A stretch of DNA of 64,000 nucleotides from Solibacillus isronensis. Lineage in GTDB: Bacteria > Bacillota > Bacilli > Bacillales_A > Planococcaceae. The first letter of the stretch is position 1; the number at the start of each line of letters is the position of its first letter. The notes under the pieces are model-generated. The model did not search any database, had not been told where the DNA came from, and saw only the letters and a program-made list of their open reading frames with translations. A program made the position numbers and the translations under genes. Where the stretch lies: positions 124,001 through 188,000 of the forward strand of contig NZ_FVZN01000010.1 in NCBI RefSeq assembly GCF_900168685.1, in the 5' to 3' direction. Below are positions 35,357-44,385 of the stretch, piece by piece.

Positions 35357-36664
35357 TTATTTGTTAATTAACTTATCAATTGCGTCTGCCGCCTTATCTG
35401 CAGCTTCCTGAGGAGATTGTTTGCCTTCTAACATTGCTTGAATTTCTGCTTGAACTAAAGGCATAATATTACGCCCTTCTGGGTGAATCACACCTGGCTT
35501 CGCAAATTCTGTGTAGCCTGCTAATTGAGCCATGTATTGTTGTGAATCGAAAATATCCTTCGCTTCATCACGTGTCGGGATATATTGTGTAATATTATTG
35601 AATGTACGTTGGTTATCTGTGTTTGTAACATACTTCATGAACTCTGCTGCAGCTTCAGGATTTTTAGAAATCGCAGAACCTACAAACATCCCAACAGTAC
35701 CATAAGTTAATTGCTCTGCATCTTTTAATGGTGGAGCAATAACAAACTCAAATGGCTTCTCAGCTAATAAGCGGTTTACCGAAATACCAGAACCATTTAC
35801 AGCTAATAATTTCCCGCCGAAGTATAGTGAGTCATGATCAAGCGCTGTAATTGAATCTTGTGGAATCCAGCCCTTTGTATACATTTCGTTAATTAATTCA
35901 AATGACTTAACCGCTTCTGGCTTGTTAATTAAGATGTTGTTATCTTCATCAATTACATTACCGCCAGCTTGCCATAAAAATGGATAAAGCGTGTTATTTA
36001 AAGAACCGCCACCTGCATATGAGAATGCATAGTAACCAGCTGCTTTTGCTTTTTCAGCTAAAGCTTTAAACTCATCCCATGTTGTCGGAAGGCTGTTTTC
36101 ATCAACGCCTAATTCCGTTAAAATATCTTTGTTATAAATTAAAGACTCCGCTGTTTGTAAAATTGGCATCCCGTACTGTTTGCCTTTCCAACTTGTTGCT
36201 TCAATAGCAGTTGGTACAAAACCGCTTAATTCTTCATCTGTAACATATTGCGATATATCTAAAATTAATTGTTGTTCAGCGTATTGTGGCATTTGGTCAG
36301 GAATTACATAGAATACGTCCGGACCTTGACCTGCCGCTAAAGCCGTTAAGATTTTTTGGTCACGATTTGCCCATGGAATTTGCTCGAAGTTTACTTTAAC
36401 CCCTGTTTCAGCTTCAAAATCCGATGCAAATGTTTTCCACATATCCCCTTCACCTGTTGAGCCATCTGTATAAGGGTGTGCCCAAACTGTGATTTCACCT
36501 GATAATCCTGAAGACTCTTCTGTATCTGTGTTAGCGCTTCCATTATCCGTATCTGTATTTGCATCTGTTGAAGCCGTTTCATCTTCGCTGCATGCAGCCA
36601 TTACAACAGAAAGCACTAATACTAAAAATAACAGTCCCAACTTTTTAAAAATTGTATTACTCAT
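35357..36664 (-). CDS. Carbohydrate ABC transporter substrate-binding lipoprotein
   Basis: This 435-residue extracytoplasmic binding protein belongs to SBP family 1. The signal peptide ends in the lipobox VMAAC (Cys25), followed by an acidic Asp/Thr-rich linker. The mature protein begins GEITVWAHPYTDGSTGEGDMW and has the usual NLFYVIPDQMPQYAEQ-like and YGMPILQTAESLIYNKD regions. The sequence resembles oligosaccharide binders (MalE/UgpB class), but the ligand cannot be assigned. It is the first gene of the uptake operon. Confidence 0.92.
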   Translation of the reverse strand: MSNTIFKKLGLLFLVLVLSVVMAACSEDETASTDANTDTDNGSANTDTEESSGLSGEITVWAHPYTDGSTGEGDMWKTFASDFEAETGVKVNFEQIPWANRDQKILTALAAGQGPDVFYVIPDQMPQYAEQQLILDISQYVTDEELSGFVPTAIEATSWKGKQYGMPILQTAESLIYNKDILTELGVDENSLPTTWDEFKALAEKAKAAGYYAFSYAGGGSLNNTLYPFLWQAGGNVIDEDNNILINKPEAVKSFELINEMYTKGWIPQDSITALDHDSLYFGGKLLAVNGSGISVNRLLAEKPFEFVIAPPLKDAEQLTYGTVGMFVGSAISKNPEAAAEFMKYVTNTDNQRTFNNITQYIPTRDEAKDIFDSQQYMAQLAGYTEFAKPGVIHPEGRNIMPLVQAEIQAMLEGKQSPQEAADKAADAIDKLINK

Positions 36665-36831
36665 AACCCATCCCCCTTTTTATTTTTGCTTTGTATAAAA
36701 TAGCAAAATAGCTATTTTTTCCAGACTACAAAAAAATTAGGAGGAACTCAAGTCCATTAAAAGTCCTTAATTTAAATTGCACAATTTTTCAGATTTTTTA
36801 TTTTATAATAAAGATAAGGGGGGTTAACTTT
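36665..36831. promoter_or_regulatory. Divergent promoter region with inverted repeat 36698-36717
   Basis: The 167-base gap between the sugar-binding lipoprotein gene (minus) and the YesL-like gene (plus) holds AAATAGC-N6-GCTATTT close to the lipoprotein start, a possible operator. A TATAAT lies about 25 bases before the YesL-like gene, without a convincing -35. Confidence 0.4.
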
Positions 36832-37449
36832 ATGACATTTTGGGACGGGTTTTACAGTTTTGGTGTAAAGCTATTAAAAATTATTTACTTGAATTTTCTA
36901 TGGTTGTTTTTTTCTGCGATTGGACTTTTTGTTTTCGGTATATTTCCGGCGACAATTGCTTTGTTTACAATAATAAGACAATTTCATCTTGATATTGAGA
37001 AGCCGATTACGAGGACATTTTGGGAAGTCTATAAAACCGAGTGGCTTAGAGGAAATGGGTATGCCGCAATTAGTTATATTATTGTATTGATTTTAGCTAT
37101 CGACTTTTATGCGATATATATGGTGGATTCTTTATCCTTCCTTCTCATACCAACTATTATCATTGCCTTTTTAATTTTCGGAACTTTGTTTTTCTTCTTT
37201 CCAGTGTATGTCCATTTTGATTTAGCCTTTTTGGCAATGATCAAACAAGCATTTTTATTTACGGTTACTTCACCTTTCACGGTCATTTTAAATGCGTTAA
37301 GTATCGTATTGATCTATGGCATTTTCAATATTATGCCGGGTGCAATTCCTTTATTTGCCGGGAGTGTGCTTAGTTGGTTCGTTATGAAATTCTCTCTGCG
37401 TTCCTTTAAGAAAATTGAACAGCAAAAAGTAACGGAGGCTGTAACATGA
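36832..37449 (+). CDS. YesL-family (DUF624) membrane protein
   Basis: This 205-residue integral membrane protein has about five hydrophobic helices. The N-terminal KIIYLNFLWLFFSAIGLFVFGIFPATIALF with the Pro-Ala-Thr-xx-Ala motif is typical of YesL/DUF624 proteins, which are commonly encoded beside CUT1 sugar importers and polysaccharide enzymes. The molecular function is not known. AGGGGGG precedes the start. Its divergent position next to the sugar-binding protein fits the family habit. Confidence 0.85.
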   Translation: MTFWDGFYSFGVKLLKIIYLNFLWLFFSAIGLFVFGIFPATIALFTIIRQFHLDIEKPITRTFWEVYKTEWLRGNGYAAISYIIVLILAIDFYAIYMVDSLSFLLIPTIIIAFLIFGTLFFFFPVYVHFDLAFLAMIKQAFLFTVTSPFTVILNALSIVLIYGIFNIMPGAIPLFAGSVLSWFVMKFSLRSFKKIEQQKVTEAVT

Positions 37450-38342
37450 TAAACGGACTGCACCCTGAACTCGTTGAAAGTATTGACCGTAAATTAAAAA
37501 ATTCTCGTACATTCGAGCAACTGATCATGAACAACACATTTGTCCATTATTCCGAGAAAAACTACCAACTTGATAATTGTTTAATCGAAGAAATGATGAT
37601 AGGAAATATACGAGTCATCCGTATACAGCCGGAGAAAGCTAAACAAAATATGCCGTGCTTTATTTGGTTTCATGGTGGGGGGATGGTGTTTGGCAGTCCG
37701 GATGACAGCGTGCCTTATGTAACAGATTTTGTACATAAATTCCAAGCGGTAGTATTCATTCCGCAATATCGTCTTGCTCCGGAAAATCCTTATCCTGCTG
37801 CTTTAGACGACGGGTATGACCTCTTAAAGTGGATAAGTGAACATACAGATGAACTAAATATAGATCCAACGAAAATTATCGTAAGTGGTGCCAGTGCCGG
37901 GGGAAACTTGGCATTGGCCGTTGCTTTAAAAGCTCGAGATGAAAAAGGACCAAAAATCGCGGCGGTTTTACCGCTGTATCCAATGCTTGATGCAAAAGAA
38001 AGGCCATTTCATAAGAAATTTACTTCATCTGCTATTTGGAATGCTGAAAAAAACAAAAAAAGTTGGCTTGCTTATTTACCGGATAGTGAAAATATTCCTA
38101 CTTATGCATCGCCTTTTTATGCAAATGTTGAAGGGCTTCCGCCTGTTTATACATTTATCGGAACGCACGATTTATTTTATGAGGAAGTATGTGAATTTGT
38201 GGATAAACTACAGCAATCTCGTGTACAAGTCCAATTTGATATTTACGAAGGATGTACGCACGGATTCGACTTGGAAGACATACCAATCGCCCTTGATGCT
38301 AAAAAGAGGCTATTGGACATTACTTCGAAATTATTGAAGTAA
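37446..38342 (+). CDS. Alpha/beta hydrolase, acetyl-esterase (HSL) type
   Basis: This 298-residue protein has the hormone-sensitive-lipase signature HGGG (about 75-78) for the oxyanion hole and the nucleophile elbow GASAGG (about 147-152). An acid lies in GTHDLFYEE and the catalytic His in GCTHGFDL (about 270-276). There is no signal peptide. It overlaps the YesL-like gene by four bases, so both are translated together. A possible role is removal of acyl or acetyl groups from the imported glycoside, inferred from the neighbourhood. Confidence 0.88.
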   Translation: MINGLHPELVESIDRKLKNSRTFEQLIMNNTFVHYSEKNYQLDNCLIEEMMIGNIRVIRIQPEKAKQNMPCFIWFHGGGMVFGSPDDSVPYVTDFVHKFQAVVFIPQYRLAPENPYPAALDDGYDLLKWISEHTDELNIDPTKIIVSGASAGGNLALAVALKARDEKGPKIAAVLPLYPMLDAKERPFHKKFTSSAIWNAEKNKKSWLAYLPDSENIPTYASPFYANVEGLPPVYTFIGTHDLFYEEVCEFVDKLQQSRVQVQFDIYEGCTHGFDLEDIPIALDAKKRLLDITSKLLK

Positions 38343-38346
38343 CCGT

Positions 38347-38387
38347 AAAATGGAGACCCGCACGAGTGTAGCGGGTCTCCATTTTTT
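38347..38387. terminator. Bidirectional terminator
   Basis: AAAATGGAGACCCGC pairs with GCGGGTCTCCATTTT, followed by T residues. It separates the esterase gene from the convergent GNAT gene and overlaps the GNAT stop codon. Confidence 0.92.
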
Positions 38388-39258
38388 ATGCCAGACCACT
38401 GTATGGATAAAGCACATTATTCGGATACATAATATCTTTTTGATTTTTAACAAACATTGCTCCCTCATCGATGAGCACATCTTGCATTACAGGAATTTTT
38501 AAATTATCCGGGGTAAAGCACAGTCTGATTTTTTCGGATTGAATAGGCAAGCAACCGAGTATTTCCTGTACATCAACCTGCTCTTTAGAAATGACGTCAA
38601 TTAACTCAGCATACTCGGCTGTTTCATTCAAAATGGCGAATGCCTGAAACTTAGGAACATAGTAAATACAGTCCCGGTATTGCGTCAATGCATGGAACAT
38701 TACGATATTTTCATTTTGAATCATACTCATTTTCTGACTGACAGGTTTTCTAAACACCGTTGTTTCATAAAATACATTTCTTGTAGGCTTATCATCAAGA
38801 TTCACTTTCTTTACCTCAGTATGAATCGCCTCAATATCTTTTTTATCCACAGTAAATGTAGATTGTATACGCGTTTCAAAGCCAAACTTCGGATAAAAAT
38901 CCAATACTGTATTATTCGCAAACAGGTATATGATATGTGCACTCACATGATCTTCCATCACCTTTTCCATAAGCTGACGGGACAACCCTTTCCCTTGGAA
39001 TTTTGGATTTGTCATAACCGTCCCGATTTGAACAGCATTATACTGCCTGCCATCCAAAATCATCGTCCCGCTACTTGTAGATACATTGGCTACTATTTCG
39101 CCACCCACTTCAAACACATAGGGACAATATGTATCATTCCAATACCCTTGCTCATCCCATTGTTCAAAATCCAGACCGAAAGTATCGTTTGCCAGTTTAA
39201 AGAAACTTCTTTTTAGCTGGGGGTTAAGGCGTACAGCATCTCCTTTTATGAAATTCAT
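38386..39258 (-). CDS. GNAT-family N-acetyltransferase
   Basis: This 290-residue protein has one clear GNAT domain in its first half (VQIGTVMTNPKFQGKGLSRQLMEKVM, with the Q/RxxGxS acetyl-CoA loop) and a C-terminal half of unknown fold. I chose ATG 39258 because AAGGAGGG lies at proper distance; ATG 39264 directly abuts that site. It follows nagA by 15 bases and is probably co-transcribed, so it may act in amino sugar metabolism, but this is context only. Confidence 0.82.
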   Translation of the reverse strand: MNFIKGDAVRLNPQLKRSFFKLANDTFGLDFEQWDEQGYWNDTYCPYVFEVGGEIVANVSTSSGTMILDGRQYNAVQIGTVMTNPKFQGKGLSRQLMEKVMEDHVSAHIIYLFANNTVLDFYPKFGFETRIQSTFTVDKKDIEAIHTEVKKVNLDDKPTRNVFYETTVFRKPVSQKMSMIQNENIVMFHALTQYRDCIYYVPKFQAFAILNETAEYAELIDVISKEQVDVQEILGCLPIQSEKIRLCFTPDNLKIPVMQDVLIDEGAMFVKNQKDIMYPNNVLYPYSGLA

Positions 39259-39273
39259 TTCCATCCCTCCTTT

Positions 39274-40446
39274 TTAGAGCTCACTATTTTCATAAATAAT
39301 CTGTCCTTCTGAAACAGTTAATACAACATCCTCGTTTTCATTTACGATATAAAAATCAGCATCTTTACCAATTTCGATTGACCCTTTTTTTTCAAATAAC
39401 CCTAACAATTTTGCACTGTTTGTAGAAGTCAGCTTAGCCAGTGTCACATCTGATAATCCAAGCCACTCTTTCATATTTTTTCTGGACCTGTTTAAATTGA
39501 GCGTACTTCCCGCAAGCGCATCACTTCCGACTAATTTACACAAACCCTCTTCTACACGAACTTGTTGTCCACCTAAATCATAAATCCCGTCTGCTAATTC
39601 GGTTGCCCGCATACTGTCTGATATTAATATCATCCGGTCTTCACCAATCGTGTCGTAAATGAAGCGAATCATGTCCGGGTGAATATGAAAACCGTCAGCA
39701 ATAATTTCCAGCATACACTCACTTTGCAGTAAAGCGACCTGCAAGCCTGGCTCCCGGTGATGGATCGGCCTCATCCCATTACAGAAATGAGTGGCATTCT
39801 GAATAAGCTGTTGTTCCAACATTGCCTTTGTCTCAGAATATTTGGCATCAGAGTGACCGATTGATGCTACAATTCCCTTATTTTTTAAGTACGTTGTAAG
39901 CTTGTGGTCTTCATCTAACTCTGCCGCTAATGTAATAAGCTTTATTTCATTTTGTGAAGACTCGTTTAAATGGTCAAATATTTCTACAGAAGGCTTTATT
40001 ATAAACTGGTCGGACTGTGCCCCTTTTTGAACCGGGTTAATGAAAGGACCTTCTAAATGTATGCCGGCAATTTTGGCACCTCTTACATTGTTCTTCGTAT
40101 TGGCAATCGATTGTACAACATGCTCGATCTGAGTTTCTGCCGCAGTCATCGTTGTTGCTAAAAAGGTGGTCACCCCGTATTTTGCAAGTGCTGTACTGAT
40201 CGTATTTAGACTGTTTTCCGTTCCGTCCATAACGTCAGAACCTGACATTCCGTGAATATGCTGGTCAATCATTCCCGGCATCATTTTATATACTGACTTT
40301 GTTTCCACAAGTTCAATTTGTTCAGGCACTTCATCTTTTTTACAAAACCGGACTATTTTTTTGCCTTCAATAACGGCATAACAATCTTCCTCTATCCGCT
40401 GTTCCCGGACAATTTGGAGTGGTCCAATACACCATGTTTTTTCCAT
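39274..40446 (-). CDS. nagA: N-acetylglucosamine-6-phosphate deacetylase
   Basis: This amidohydrolase of about 390 residues removes the acetyl group from GlcNAc-6-phosphate. The metal-binding entrance motif is MIDQHIHGMSGSDVMDG, with further ligands in HLEGPFINPVQKGA, GHSDAKYSETKAM, THFCNGMRPIHHREPG and the catalytic Asp in ILISDSMRATE. Start ATG 40446 lies eight bases after GGAGGG; ATG 40452 is too close. No nagB deaminase is encoded in the window. It lies near the sugar cluster, where a GlcNAc-containing substrate would need this step, but it has its own promoter. Confidence 0.92.
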   Translation of the reverse strand: MEKTWCIGPLQIVREQRIEEDCYAVIEGKKIVRFCKKDEVPEQIELVETKSVYKMMPGMIDQHIHGMSGSDVMDGTENSLNTISTALAKYGVTTFLATTMTAAETQIEHVVQSIANTKNNVRGAKIAGIHLEGPFINPVQKGAQSDQFIIKPSVEIFDHLNESSQNEIKLITLAAELDEDHKLTTYLKNKGIVASIGHSDAKYSETKAMLEQQLIQNATHFCNGMRPIHHREPGLQVALLQSECMLEIIADGFHIHPDMIRFIYDTIGEDRMILISDSMRATELADGIYDLGGQQVRVEEGLCKLVGSDALAGSTLNLNRSRKNMKEWLGLSDVTLAKLTSTNSAKLLGLFEKKGSIEIGKDADFYIVNENEDVVLTVSEGQIIYENSEL

Positions 40447-40484
40447 GAACATTTCCCTCCTCTACTTCGCCTTTTATATTCCCC

Positions 40485-40513
40485 ATTATTAGCCTATACT
40501 TGCCATTTTTCAA
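40485..40513 (-). promoter_or_regulatory. Promoter of nagA
   Basis: On the minus strand TTGAAA and TAATAA are separated by 16 bases, about 40 bases before the nagA start. Confidence 0.5.
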
Positions 40514-40613
40514 GAAAATTCCTTTTAAAATAAAACAAAGAGATGGGGATAGAAGTAGAATTATATTTGGATAAATACAAAACTCTTTATTAAGAAACGG
40601 ATATTTTGGAAAA

Positions 40614-40787
40614 TTGATTGGAATGAAGGGCGAGTGTAGCTGACGGCTACGCCTTTCGCTACAAGCAAAGCTTCCTGCGGGAACAACAAAATTTATTTTG
40701 CGACGAAAGCGTAGCGACAGGAGCACCGATGCCTGAGACGTTCGTGTAAGGCCGTGCCCGCGGAAAGCGTCCCGGAATGGAAATCAA
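40614..40787. repeat. GC-rich structured intergenic element of a dispersed Bacillales family
   Basis: About 174 bases begin TTGATTGGAATGAAGGGCG and end GGAATGGAAATCAA. They are much more GC-rich than the surroundings and contain CCTGCGGGAA, TGAGACG and GCCCGCGGAAAGCG. This layout (GATTGGAGCGGAAGGCG ... CTCCTGCGGGA ... CCGCGGAAAGCG ... GGAGCGGAAATCAA) is one I recognise from non-coding repeats scattered between Bacillus and Lysinibacillus genes. Internal complements (TCGCTAC/GTAGCGA, GCGGG/CCCGC) indicate a folded RNA or DNA. No gene is encoded. The function is unknown. Confidence 0.7.
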
Positions 40788-40803
40788 TTTTTAACGCTCA
40801 GCA

Positions 40804-40843
40804 AAAAATGCTATTTTTCTCTATGAGAAAAATAGCATTTTTG
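40804..40843 (-). terminator. Terminator of the gatCAB operon
   Basis: AAAATGCTATTTTTCTC pairs with GAGAAAAATAGCATTTT, a long nearly perfect stem with a three-base loop and T tails on both sides. It lies just after gatB on the minus strand. Confidence 0.88.
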
Positions 40844-40874
40844 GGTTATGTCCTACCCTCTTCTAAGAAAAAAA

Positions 40875-42320
40875 TTAACGTTTATTAATTTCTTCCATTA
40901 AGATTTGGTTTGTTAATTGTGGGTTTGCCTGACCTTTAGAAGCTTTCATAATTTGGCCAAGAAGTGCTTTAATCGCACGGTCTTTACCAGCTTTGAAGTC
41001 TTCTACTGATTTTGCATCATTATCAAGAACAGTTGTTACGAAACCACGGATGACTTCCGGATCAGAAATTTGTACTAAGCCCTTTTCCTTCACGATTTTC
41101 GCTGCGTCTCCACCGTTTGTTACTAACTCAGTGAATACTTTTTTCGCGATTTTAGAAGAAATTGTACCGTCCGTAATTAATTTCACCATACCTGCCAAGT
41201 TTTCCGGTGTTAGAGCTGTATTTTTCAACTCTTTTTGCTCAGCGTTTAAGTATGCAGAAATATCACCCATTAACCAGTTAGCTGTTAATTTCGCGTCAGC
41301 CCCTGCATTTACAGTTGCATCAAAGAAATCGGAAATCTCTTTGTTTACTACAAGTACGTTTGCATCATAATCATTTAAACCTAATTCAGATACATAACGT
41401 GCTTTACGAGCATCCGGTAATTCTGGAATCTCGTTACGTACGCGCTCTACCCATTCATCAGAAATTGAAAGACGCACTAAGTCCGGCTCTGGGAAGTAAC
41501 GGTAATCATCTGTACCTTCTTTAACACGCATCAGGATTGTTTTACCTGTTTTCTCATCAAAACGGCGTGTTTCCTGCTCAATAACGCCACCAGCCATTAA
41601 TACTTCTGCTTGGCGGATTTCTTCGTGCTCTAAACCACGACGTACAAAGTTGAATGAATTTAAGTTTTTAAGCTCAGTTTTTGTACCGAACTCTTCTTGA
41701 CCGTATGGACGGATTGAAATGTTAGCATCACAACGAAGAGAACCTTCCTCCATACGTACGTCAGAAACGCCTGTATATTGGATGATTGATTTTACTTTTT
41801 CAAGATAAGCATACGCTTCGTCTGGCGTGCGGATATCCGGCTCAGAAACGATTTCTACTAATGGCGTACCTTGACGGTTTAAGTCCACTAAAGAATAGCC
41901 GTCAGCATGCGTTAATTTACCAGCATCTTCTTCCATGTGAAGACGTGTAATGCCGATTTTCTTTTTGTAGCCTGGTGTATCACCTTTAGCTGGAATTTCG
42001 ATTTCTACCCAGCCGTTTTTACCGATTGGCTTATCGAATTGTGAAATTTGGTAAGCTTTCGGATTGTCCGGATAGAAGTAGTTTTTACGGTCGAACTTAG
42101 TTTCTTGTTCGATTTCCATGTTCAATGCTAAAGAAGCACGCATAGCGTAATCTACTACTTGTTTATTTAATACTGGTAAAACACCTGGATAACCTAGGTC
42201 GATTACTGTTGTATTTGTGTTTGGTTCAGCACCGAAGTGGTTTGGACTGCTAGAGAAGATTTTTGAGTTTGTTTTTAGCTCAACGTGAATCTCTAAGCCA
42301 ATGACTGTTTCAAAGTTCAT
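40875..42320 (-). CDS. gatB: Asp-tRNA(Asn)/Glu-tRNA(Gln) amidotransferase subunit B
   Basis: This 481-residue subunit binds the mischarged tRNA and performs the ATP-dependent transamidation with ammonia from GatA. The N-terminus ([14 protein letters not shown]) and [19 protein letters not shown]-like cradle motif are diagnostic, as is the C-terminal YqeY-like tail domain ([20 protein letters not shown]). It is the last gene of gatCAB, one base from gatA. In this organism it supplies Gln-tRNA, as expected for Bacillales without a glutaminyl-tRNA synthetase. Confidence 0.97.
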   Translation of the reverse strand: MNFETVIGLEIHVELKTNSKIFSSSPNHFGAEPNTNTTVIDLGYPGVLPVLNKQVVDYAMRASLALNMEIEQETKFDRKNYFYPDNPKAYQISQFDKPIGKNGWVEIEIPAKGDTPGYKKKIGITRLHMEEDAGKLTHADGYSLVDLNRQGTPLVEIVSEPDIRTPDEAYAYLEKVKSIIQYTGVSDVRMEEGSLRCDANISIRPYGQEEFGTKTELKNLNSFNFVRRGLEHEEIRQAEVLMAGGVIEQETRRFDEKTGKTILMRVKEGTDDYRYFPEPDLVRLSISDEWVERVRNEIPELPDARKARYVSELGLNDYDANVLVVNKEISDFFDATVNAGADAKLTANWLMGDISAYLNAEQKELKNTALTPENLAGMVKLITDGTISSKIAKKVFTELVTNGGDAAKIVKEKGLVQISDPEVIRGFVTTVLDNDAKSVEDFKAGKDRAIKALLGQIMKASKGQANPQLTNQILMEEINKR

Positions 42321-42321
42321 T

Positions 42322-43785
42322 TTATTTTACCTCCCATAATGCTGGAGTTTGTTTAGCGAAATCTGTTTGTTGCTCATAAGCATATGCCACACGGTAAAGT
42401 GTTTCTTCATCGAAATGCTTACCGATAATTTGTAAACCTAATGGTAATCCATTTTCAAAACCGCATGGAACTGAAATTGCCGGTACACCTGCTAAGTTGA
42501 TTGGAATTGTTAAAATATCGTTTGCGTACATTGTCAGTGGGTCATCAATGTTTGCGCCAATAGCGAATGCTGGTGTTGGTGCAGTTGGCCCGATGATTAC
42601 ATCGTAGTTTTCGAACACTTTGTCGTAATCAGCTTTAATTAAAGTACGTGCTTGTTGTGCTTTTTTGTAGTAAGCATCATACGTACCAGCTGATAATGAA
42701 TATGTTCCAAGCATAATACGACGTTTTACTTCATCGCCGAAACCTTCAGCACGAGATTGTTTGTATAGCTCCAATAAGTTTTTCGCGTTTTCTGAACGGT
42801 AACCGTAACGAATACCATCGAAACGAGAAAGGTTTGAAGATGCTTCTGATGAAGAAAGAATGTAATATGCTGCTAATGCATATTTAGAGTGTGGTAAAGA
42901 TACCTCATCTACTGTAGCACCTAAGCCTTTTAATACTTCCAATGCATCAAGCACTGACTGTTTTGCTGCTTCGCCAACGCCTTCACCTAGGAATTCTTTT
43001 GGTACAGCAATTTTTAAGCCTTTAATATTACCGTCTAATGCGGCTGCATAGTTTGGTACCGGCACATCTGCAGAAGTAGAATCCATTTCGTCTACACCTG
43101 AGATTGCTTCAAGTAATAATGCATTGTCTTTTACATTGCGTGTAATTGGTCCAATTTGGTCTAAAGAAGATGCGAATGCAACTAAACCGAAACGAGATAC
43201 ACGACCGTATGTAGGTTTCATTCCTACAACACCACAGTAAGCTGCTGGTTGACGGATTGATCCACCCGTATCAGAACCTAATGAAAATGGTACTTCACCC
43301 GCTGCAACTGCTGCTGCAGATGCACCTGAAGAACCACCTGGTACATGCGAAAGGTTCCATGGGTTTTTAGTTGTTTTATAAGCAGAGTTTTCGTTTGAAG
43401 AACCCATTGCAAATTCATCCATGTTCAATTTACCGACTGTGATCATGCCTGCATCACGCAATTTTTTTACGATTGTTGCATCGTAAATTGGCATAAAGCC
43501 TTCCAGAATTTTAGAAGCACAAGTTGTTTCCAATCCTTCTGTTACGATGTTATCCTTTACGCCAATCGGCATACCGAATAATGGACCGCGCTCCTCATAA
43601 GGAACTTGATCTAATTCAGCTGCTTTTGCAGTTGCTTGTTCTTTATTTAATGCTAAGAAAGCTTGTACATCGCCGTCCAACTTTTCAATGCGGTCAAACG
43701 CTTCTTTTGTTAAATCCGCAATTGTTAGTTCACCCGACTTTAAGCTCTCTTGCAATTGTGCTGATGTGCGCTCAAATACTGTCAT
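42322..43785 (-). CDS. gatA: Asp-tRNA(Asn)/Glu-tRNA(Gln) amidotransferase subunit A
   Basis: This 487-residue amidase-signature glutaminase releases ammonia for GatB. The catalytic Ser-cisSer-Lys residues lie in MPIGVKDNI (Lys), [15 protein letters not shown] (cis-Ser) and [17 protein letters not shown] (nucleophilic Ser). It lies between gatC (17-base gap) and gatB (one-base gap). The start follows AGGAGG. Confidence 0.97.
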   Translation of the reverse strand: MTVFERTSAQLQESLKSGELTIADLTKEAFDRIEKLDGDVQAFLALNKEQATAKAAELDQVPYEERGPLFGMPIGVKDNIVTEGLETTCASKILEGFMPIYDATIVKKLRDAGMITVGKLNMDEFAMGSSNENSAYKTTKNPWNLSHVPGGSSGASAAAVAAGEVPFSLGSDTGGSIRQPAAYCGVVGMKPTYGRVSRFGLVAFASSLDQIGPITRNVKDNALLLEAISGVDEMDSTSADVPVPNYAAALDGNIKGLKIAVPKEFLGEGVGEAAKQSVLDALEVLKGLGATVDEVSLPHSKYALAAYYILSSSEASSNLSRFDGIRYGYRSENAKNLLELYKQSRAEGFGDEVKRRIMLGTYSLSAGTYDAYYKKAQQARTLIKADYDKVFENYDVIIGPTAPTPAFAIGANIDDPLTMYANDILTIPINLAGVPAISVPCGFENGLPLGLQIIGKHFDEETLYRVAYAYEQQTDFAKQTPALWEVK

Positions 43786-43802
43786 GCGAGTGGTTCCTCC
43801 TA

Positions 43803-44093
43803 TTACTCCATAATTGATGGTACTTTAATTTGACCTGCTTCTTGTTCTTTTACGTTCAGCATTACTTTTTCAAGAGGTAAGCCTTCTTTTGCTACGTCCT
43901 CGCGAAGTACGTTCACTAAAGGTAAAACATGTGAAGTCGGTTCTACATTTGTTGTATCTAATTCATTTAATTGCTCTGCGAAATCAGTAATTTTACCTAA
44001 TTGTTCAGCAAATTTCTCTGCTTCCTCTTCTGTAATAGCAAGGCGAGCTAAGTGTGCTACGTGTTTTACTTCTTCTTTCGAAATGTTTGCCAT
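43803..44093 (-). CDS. gatC: Asp-tRNA(Asn)/Glu-tRNA(Gln) amidotransferase subunit C
   Basis: This 96-residue subunit wraps around and stabilises the GatA-GatB complex. The N-terminal [26 protein letters not shown] and the LREDV segment are typical. It is the first gene of gatCAB, with TTGGAGG before the start. Confidence 0.95.
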   Translation of the reverse strand: MANISKEEVKHVAHLARLAITEEEAEKFAEQLGKITDFAEQLNELDTTNVEPTSHVLPLVNVLREDVAKEGLPLEKVMLNVKEQEAGQIKVPSIME

Positions 44094-44341
44094 TTGTTAC
44101 ACCTCCAAGTTATCGAATCAAATATACCTCGGCAAAATCGGATTATCCGCCGGGTCTATATGTGGAGTCAGTGATTGTTTTGGATACCCGCTGATTCTAC
44201 ATAAACCATGCCCATAATGATAACATTTTTCCTTGTAAAAATCTCCGCTTTAGGAAAAAATCCAGCAAACAATCCCCCACTTATGGCGATTTTTCGCCAA
44301 ATTAACGCGTTAACGTAGTGAAGTAGATATCCTATGCAAAA
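44094..44341. other. Leader and promoter region of gatCAB
   Basis: This region of about 250 bases has no supported gene. On the minus strand it contains GGCG-AAAAAT-CGCC, a weak TTTACA/TATGGG promoter-like pair, and a hairpin-capable stretch (CGGCGGATAATCCG) about 60 bases before gatC. No known riboswitch or T-box pattern was recognised. Confidence 0.5.
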
Positions 44342-44377
44342 AGAAAATACCACACTCGTAAAAGTATGGTATTTTTC
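44342..44377 (-). terminator. Terminator of camS
   Basis: On the minus strand AAATACCATA pairs imperfectly with TGTGGTATTT and is followed by TCTTTTT. It lies immediately after the camS stop. Confidence 0.75.
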
Positions 44378-44385
44378 GGAAGATT

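Noticed and set aside
5833-40874. Prophage or integrative element
   Set aside because: No integrase, transposase, phage structural gene, tRNA or flanking direct repeats were found; genes are ordinary metabolic operons.
44168-44353. A 61-residue reading frame on the minus strand upstream of gatC
   Set aside because: It begins within the camS terminator, has no ribosome-binding site and no recognisable pattern.
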